Source: Owenia fusiformis (lineage: Eukaryota; Annelida; Polychaeta; Sabellida; Oweniidae). From it: 64,000 bases of DNA. The stretch is taken from NCBI GenBank assembly GCA_903813345.2, contig CAIIXF020000006.1:21833936-21897935 (forward strand). Direction: 5' to 3'. A program made the translations under genes and the position numbers. Below are positions 59,048 through 64,000 of the stretch, one piece after another. Under the pieces are notes generated by a model. That model saw nothing but the letters and a program-made list of their open reading frames with translations, was not told the DNA's origin and did no database searches. Each line of letters begins with the position of its first letter. Position 1 is the first letter of the stretch.

Positions 59048-60387
59048 TTTGCCCATGGGTAAGACATTGATTTTCAACAGAATCGCTGTGTAAACATTCT
59101 AGTTATGCTCCTCCTAAATGGCCTCTGCCTAAGTTCATCAGTTTAACTGGCACTGCTAGATAATATATCGTATATCTTGCTATTCCCATCTTACATGTGG
59201 TAAACTGATCAAAGAATTCGGAAAACCTGTAATAACTGAAAATCCATCACTCCATAGTCACAAACAAATGTGGATTCTTAAATACATGAATTGAAAGTTA
59301 TGCCCGTGTGTTTGTGTTAGTTTACATTTTTATTGCAAACACGCACCGGATTTTAAATGCACCGGATTTTAGGAGTTGTAAATGCATGTACTGATTGTCT
59401 TTTCATCGAATGCATGTTATTTTCCAAAAATGACGAAAAGATCTAACCTTTATAAGTTTCCATTCCAATGTAAATCAATGAGAAAGATGAGATTTCACAA
59501 TGGAATAACAGGATATACATAAAGTTTAGTTCATCTTAAGTCATCGAATTGCCATTTTTCTTAAGGGAAAATAACTAAAAGTTACAATTACGATTTAAAA
59601 ACAATTATGATATAGATATCTTTTCAGAGTAAAACATGGATTTCTTCCAAGAAAAGCTCCCCTCATTTGGTTGAAATGTAATCTAATATTTAAACTAATG
59701 ATATTGGCCGACCATGCTTATCGAACAAGACAAAAATAAATGAAAAACGTATTTATTTTCACACATTTTTGAAAAACACCGACATCAAATTGCTGAACAT
59801 TAAATGACAATTTCAATTTCTTGGAAACACTGATTTGGGATTCTCAAACTAACATCATAAGTTTAAATGAAACTAAGCAAATATATTTAAGCAAACATTA
59901 AGAATGACTTCTTACTAATACGTAACAAAAAGTGGTTTGCTTTCAAATAAAGGTCCGATGGGAAAAATACTATTTACAAAATAATCAATTCATTTTAGGG
60001 ATGCCATCTAACTCAACTAATGAGCATCGTATGTAATTCTTATGTAACAACGAAGACAAATAGAAAGTTAAAATGAAATATATAGCTTTTAAATCATTGA
60101 ATGTTAATTTTAGGTTTTTGTGACTGCTAAAAGTGAAATTAAAAGAAAGACTAACAGCGAGGTTGATAATTTTCGACATATCACATCAAAGACAATTCAA
60201 TAAGAATGAATTGCAATGAAACAACTTAAATAATTTGATGTCTTAACTTAAAATACGTTGATGACTTTTAACTTCAACTAAACACCTTTTCAACTTTCAA
60301 CTTTAAGGAACAACTTTAAAATCGAAGCATCAACCGAATGATTGTTTAAACATCAGAGTAATTAAGTGAATAAAACAGAAACCTTAC
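59048..60387. other. End of intron 1, nothing recognised
   Basis: AT-rich sequence up to the donor of channel exon 1. CACCGGATTTTA is directly repeated at about 59345 and 59360. Nothing else is supported. Confidence 0.55.
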
Positions 60388-60460
60388 CTGGGAATAAAAT
60401 ACCGAAAATCATCAGCAGCTTTGTTGATATTATCAATTTTTGTTTCATATTAAATTCCAT
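60388..60460 (-). CDS. nAChR-like subunit, exon 1 (signal peptide)
   Basis: Starts at ATG 60460-60458 and codes 24 residues, MEFNMKQKLIISTKLL then MIFGILFP, a basic start and hydrophobic core typical of a signal peptide. The donor CCCAG/GTAAGG leaves phase 1, which exactly matches the phase 1 acceptor of exon 2 at 31317, giving FPASES at the junction, a plausible cleavage site. The link over 29 kb is inferred from phase and content, not from a transcript. Together with exons 2, 4, 5 and 6 the protein is 449 residues, or 464 with a normal 45-bp exon 3. Confidence 0.75.
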
Positions 60461-60500
60461 ATTTTTCTCATTTGTCAACCATGCGCAATGCTGTTAAACT

Positions 60501-60513
60501 GCTTTATATAATT
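60501..60513 (-). promoter_or_regulatory. TATA-like box of the channel gene
   Basis: On the minus strand TTATATAAAGCAG lies about 40 bases upstream of the ATG at 60460. A start about 30 bases downstream of it would give a leader of only 10-20 bases. Alternatively the true promoter is further upstream and this is chance in AT-rich DNA. Confidence 0.35.
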
Positions 60514-61118
60514 TCATTTGTATTTTAGATACGTTATCGTCGTTTTATGATTCTTGTCATCTTATGTCTTGAAATTAATTTGATAAATCAGTCTATGTAT
60601 TAGGATGTTTGTTTGGTGAGAGATTGCCCCCAACACGACGCCGTTGTCTGGCTAATCTTGAGTTATACGTGTTGCCTGATCAGTTAATGATCATGGTCCT
60701 CACTATACGCTGCTTGGATTCATGAAATGAAACCGAATTCCGATTTCAAGTCCATCAAATGATCAGCTTTCTCTCTATTGGACGAATTTCTTCCACTTCT
60801 AGTCTGCGTATTTATCACAGGACGATTGGAGGCAGTTCGTCTTCTGGGGATTTAACAACACATTGTCGGTATATGTGAAATAGATGTTCGCCAGTTTCGA
60901 GTTTCTCGCGATCGTTCAGAGTACATTCGATCAAAATCGCAATATTAATTCGACCGACAGGGTATCTTTTATCAATATCAGATAATTAAATCTGATCACT
61001 TATGCCGTATAATGGGCCAACAATTTTGACCTCTCCTTCCTGTGTAACAAGAAAATGATTTTCTGATATATCTGTATTCCTAGAATTACTTTCTATCCCC
61101 GGATTCTAGCTGGTCTGA
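60514..61118. other. Upstream of the channel gene, nothing recognised
   Basis: No open frame or repeat is supported between the TATA-like box and the retrotransposon tail. Confidence 0.5.
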
Positions 61119-61820
61119 TGTGATTATGATAAACTCTGTCCGAATAAATCTACCCTATCAACGTCAAAACTAAAAAATGCCATGCCTCGCTACCTAGAAA
61201 TTCCTTTAAACCGACTCAGGTCCGGACTTCTCTTGCAAGCTCACCTCCATGCACACAACTTTGAACGGGTTGCTAATCCTAAATGTTTATGTGACAATAC
61301 AAACCAGACAACTTTACATTTCCTGTTGAAATGCCCACTGCTGACAGAACAGAGAACAACACTACTTGCAGGATTGGAGACGATAGGGATCCGTACCCAC
61401 TATGATGGACTTAATATGCATGATCAATCCCAGTTCTTACTTTTTGGAGATAATAAATTTCCAATAGATGTCAATGAGAAACTAATGAACATAGTAGCAT
61501 ATTATATCCACCAGGGTCTAGATCTTTTGGACATGTAATCGATTACAACATGTTACAACTGAAATCCCTCTGGCCAAGGGAAAAAACCTTACACATTTTT
61601 GTGATATACGAGTGTAGTGTGATGATGTTTTATTGACTTTTTTTTATCTATTTTAACAATAACATGACATAAAAATAACTTATTATGTAAAAATCTAATA
61701 ACATTCCTTTGGATTTCACTCAAAATTGCCGTCAATGTCATTAGACTTTGGCAATTGTTTAAGTATGTATATCTGTATTATATGGAATATAATAAAGATG
61801 ATTAATAAAAAATAAAAAAA
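61119..61820 (+). mobile_element. 5'-truncated non-LTR retrotransposon, C-terminal end and tail
   Basis: An open frame (61119-61538, first Met at 61182) reads MPRYLEIPLNRLRSGLLLQA, then a zinc-knuckle-like CLCDNTNQTTLHFLLKCPLL (C-x-C, His, Cys), the C-terminal signature that follows the reverse transcriptase in many LINE-type elements. About 260 bases of 3' untranslated sequence end in AATAAAGATG and an A-rich tail (about 61793-61820). The 5' truncation is normal for target-primed reverse transcription. No target duplication was resolved. It is on the strand opposite to the decayed element at 36880-38110. Confidence 0.75.
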
Positions 61821-62009
61821 ATCCATATTTAATCCTGGCCAGTAAATAAGCTTTTTATCCCATTATATTCATGACTCTGTTCATAAAATAATAAGTTCAA
61901 AATATGACTTAACTTTATGACGTTTAGAAATATAATTATTTTTATTGTACAACATAAAGAAATAAATATTTCAATCAAAAAGTTGCTCGCATATTGCTCA
62001 GGGGTCATT

Positions 62010-62345
62010 AACAGGGTAAGACGACTGTCCATGCCAGAGCATGATAAGAGGAGGGAAACCCCAGAGCTTTGGCGATGACAGACATATTACGTATCTTGCG
62101 TACCACCTTCGTTTGCGCAAATTCTCACCAGTTAGTTTTTGAATATAACACGTGACGTTTAATCGATGTAAGCATATTCTTACATCTTTCTTTATCTTGA
62201 CGTGAAATATCAAGCTAGGATATTGGTGAACACGCCAGAAATTAACATCGAAGCGTTATTAGAAAAATTTGAATCTGCCATTTTTGTTTGTCGATTTAGA
62301 CTAATCAGGAGGTGGGTGATCTCAATACAGATTTATATAATAGAC
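62010..62345 (-). repeat. Inverted copy of part of R1
   Basis: Reverse complement of about 6225-6560: shared blocks include AAAGAAAGATGTAAG, TTACATCGATTAA, AATTTGCGCAAA and CGAAGGTGGTACGCAAGA, then CTCAATACAGATT further out. The identity is high enough to date both copies as fairly recent. It ends where R1 contains the 5874-6232 insert, which is absent here. Confidence 0.85.
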
Positions 62346-62915
62346 GTACACTACACGTACCTGAAGAAACATATCAATTTTTTGTTGAATAAAGTTAGCA
62401 AATTCAATTGCCCGCCTAACTCGTATTTATTGCGAGGACTCGGATGGATGGACATTCTGTCATATGACTTGTGGCAAATGTACCATTTCCCATTGGTTAA
62501 CATGGGAATGTCGATTTTAAAAATATCATCAAATTTATCATCAATTTCGACTTATTGTAATTGAGGAAAAAATTGAGAAAATTTGGAGGTATTGGAAATA
62601 AAGTCAAATTACGTTTCCATCAATAGTAAAAGTATTTTCTTAAAAATTCAAAGGTAAAGATGCTTTAACACGTAATTCAATGGGGAGCTAAGGTTGCCAA
62701 ACTTATGGAGGGGAGTGTTCGTCATCTTTGAACCCTGTTTTTTTCCCCCTCTTGCATGATGATGAAATTACAATTCGCCTGTATTTAATAGGCTTACAAT
62801 CTTCATACTTCTTACATTTCAAAATCTTCATTTTCAATTTTGTTTGGAAAATATCATTTCTCATCATAATAGCACAACTGAACGTAATGGGAAGCTTTTT
62901 GGCAAATCATCGTGA
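62346..62915. other. No gene recognised
   Basis: Open frames here (for example up to 62564) continue from the R1 copy and have no domain. AT-rich, otherwise featureless. Confidence 0.5.
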
Positions 62916-63110
62916 GGTGAATACCATTTTCGTGAGCGGGATTGGGAGGTGAATACGATTTTCGTGCGAGGGACTTGGCGGGACAATACGATATGTTTTT
63001 CAATATCAAAAATATTCCTAGCTGTTATTCACCGGGAAGTATCATGGGACAATATACGAGGTGATGAATAACAGTGTGCATTCACCGGATCCCGCTCTCT
63101 ATCAGAGAGT
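62916..63110. repeat. GTGAATAC...CGTGCGAGGG-type repeat patch
   Basis: GTGAGGTGAATACCATTTTC and GGAGGTGAATACGATTTTCG are direct near-copies (about 62922 and 62945). Inverted ends include GGGACAATACGA/GGGACAATATACGAG and GGTGATGAATAACAG with CTGTTATTCACC. It is a self-complementary, non-coding repeat. Confidence 0.6.
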
Positions 63111-64000
63111 GAGGATTACGACAGTAATATAAGAAACGTATTTATTTTTTATCGTTCAGTCCATTAAAGCATTAGATTGTTAAAACTGTTAAAACGAGTT
63201 TTATTCGTGACTTCCCAAATCGTCACATACGACATTTTATACATTTTATAATGAAATCGATTCTCTTCTTAATTGATCCCGGGTCAATAGTATTTAAGGC
63301 ACTCTGTCTTTGTGCAGAACTTGCAAAATGTACGAACATCGTCACTTAATTAGAACCATTCAACTGATAACTAAAGATCTGACAATTTGTATTTGGTGAT
63401 CTATAGAGAATTTTATTATTTACAACAGTTCATAGTACTCAAGCAGATATTGACCTTAATTTTCGTCCATGTATTCTGTGAAAGATGTGGATATGTTGAT
63501 AATGAGGATGCAAGGTATGTAGCATACTCGCTAACAAGTTTGATTTTCAAGGTTATAAAACTTCAATCCAAGATATGGGTTTGTAACTTACAATACAATA
63601 CTTTAGTATTTGTCGGTGAATATTTGGCGAAATGATATACAAATATTAATAATTCTTTTGAGGTGAATACGTGTGCATCTTTCACAGGTGATCGGATATC
63701 TTGTGAAAGTGTCACAGGCATTCATTGAAAATATAATTAGATATTTGTTATAATTAGATATTTATTATACACTGTTGTATTCTTTACTCACATTAATGGA
63801 ATAACAAACTATTGATGTCTTATTAATCATCACAATGTACTCCCGTGTATACGTAAAATTAAAATCGTGCTGGACTAAGTTGGACCGATGAATATCATTT
63901 AATATTCAGTGAAAGTCACATGACTTCCGTTGAATATCGCTTGTTATTTGTCACGTGTAGGACATGGACCAATCAAAGAGTGAATATGAGATTTATATAA
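63111..64000. other. Window end; one hairpin-family copy
   Basis: 63660-63720 carries GGTGAATACGTGTGCATCTT, CACAGGTGAT and GGATATCTTGTGAAAGTG, the third copy of the 56930-57245 family. TTGAATATC and GTCACATGACTTCC/GTCACGTG near 63915-63955 resemble the CACGTGACTTC at 57050. No gene is recognised. Confidence 0.55.

Overview
The window is animal nuclear DNA: AT-rich, intron-bearing, dense in short inverted-repeat transposons, with one 500-base assembly gap (3089-3588). Two real genes stand out, both for neurotransmitter reception: a two-exon aminergic-type GPCR on the + strand (promoter about 9028-9102, coding 9322-9848 and 13375-14137) and a nicotinic-acetylcholine-receptor-like, alpha-type pentameric channel subunit on the - strand (six exons expected, five found, 60460 down to 22408). 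They converge tail to tail. Introns, gene types and the repeat landscape point to an invertebrate, most likely marine and perhaps a mollusc or other lophotrochozoan; the phylum is an inference held with low confidence.

Layout. 1-9000: no gene; a mariner-type MITE, the assembly gap, a tandem repeat, a long-inverted-repeat element, and a composite repeat (5705-8105) carrying nested insertions. 9000-14420: the GPCR, whose 3.5-kb intron holds a 1-kb inverted-repeat element, a TTAA-flanked MITE and a 31-bp satellite. 14420-22400: intergenic, with a Tc1-like fossil, a mariner deletion derivative with about 190-bp inverted repeats, and several MITEs. 22408-60460: the channel gene. Its 29-kb first intron holds a decayed non-LTR retrotransposon (- strand), a piggyBac-like element with a nearly 0.5-kb palindrome, a CpG-rich element, and a 4.1-kb element (about 44455-48545) with long, nearly identical inverted arms. 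That element encloses a cysteine-rich (CXC/tesmin-like) coding remnant. 60460-64000: the channel promoter, a 5'-truncated non-LTR retrotransposon tail, and an inverted second copy of the composite repeat.

The two genes are a metabotropic and an ionotropic receptor, but nothing in the sequence shows that they work together. The most promising unusual object is the 4.1-kb element: arrays of roughly 145-bp units with a GGCGGCCATCTTGG-type motif face inward on both sides of one CXC-domain coding remnant. This would fit a transposon family whose full-length member encodes a longer CXC protein. All reading was by eye; repeat boundaries are good to a few bases where a target-site duplication is given and to tens of bases elsewhere.
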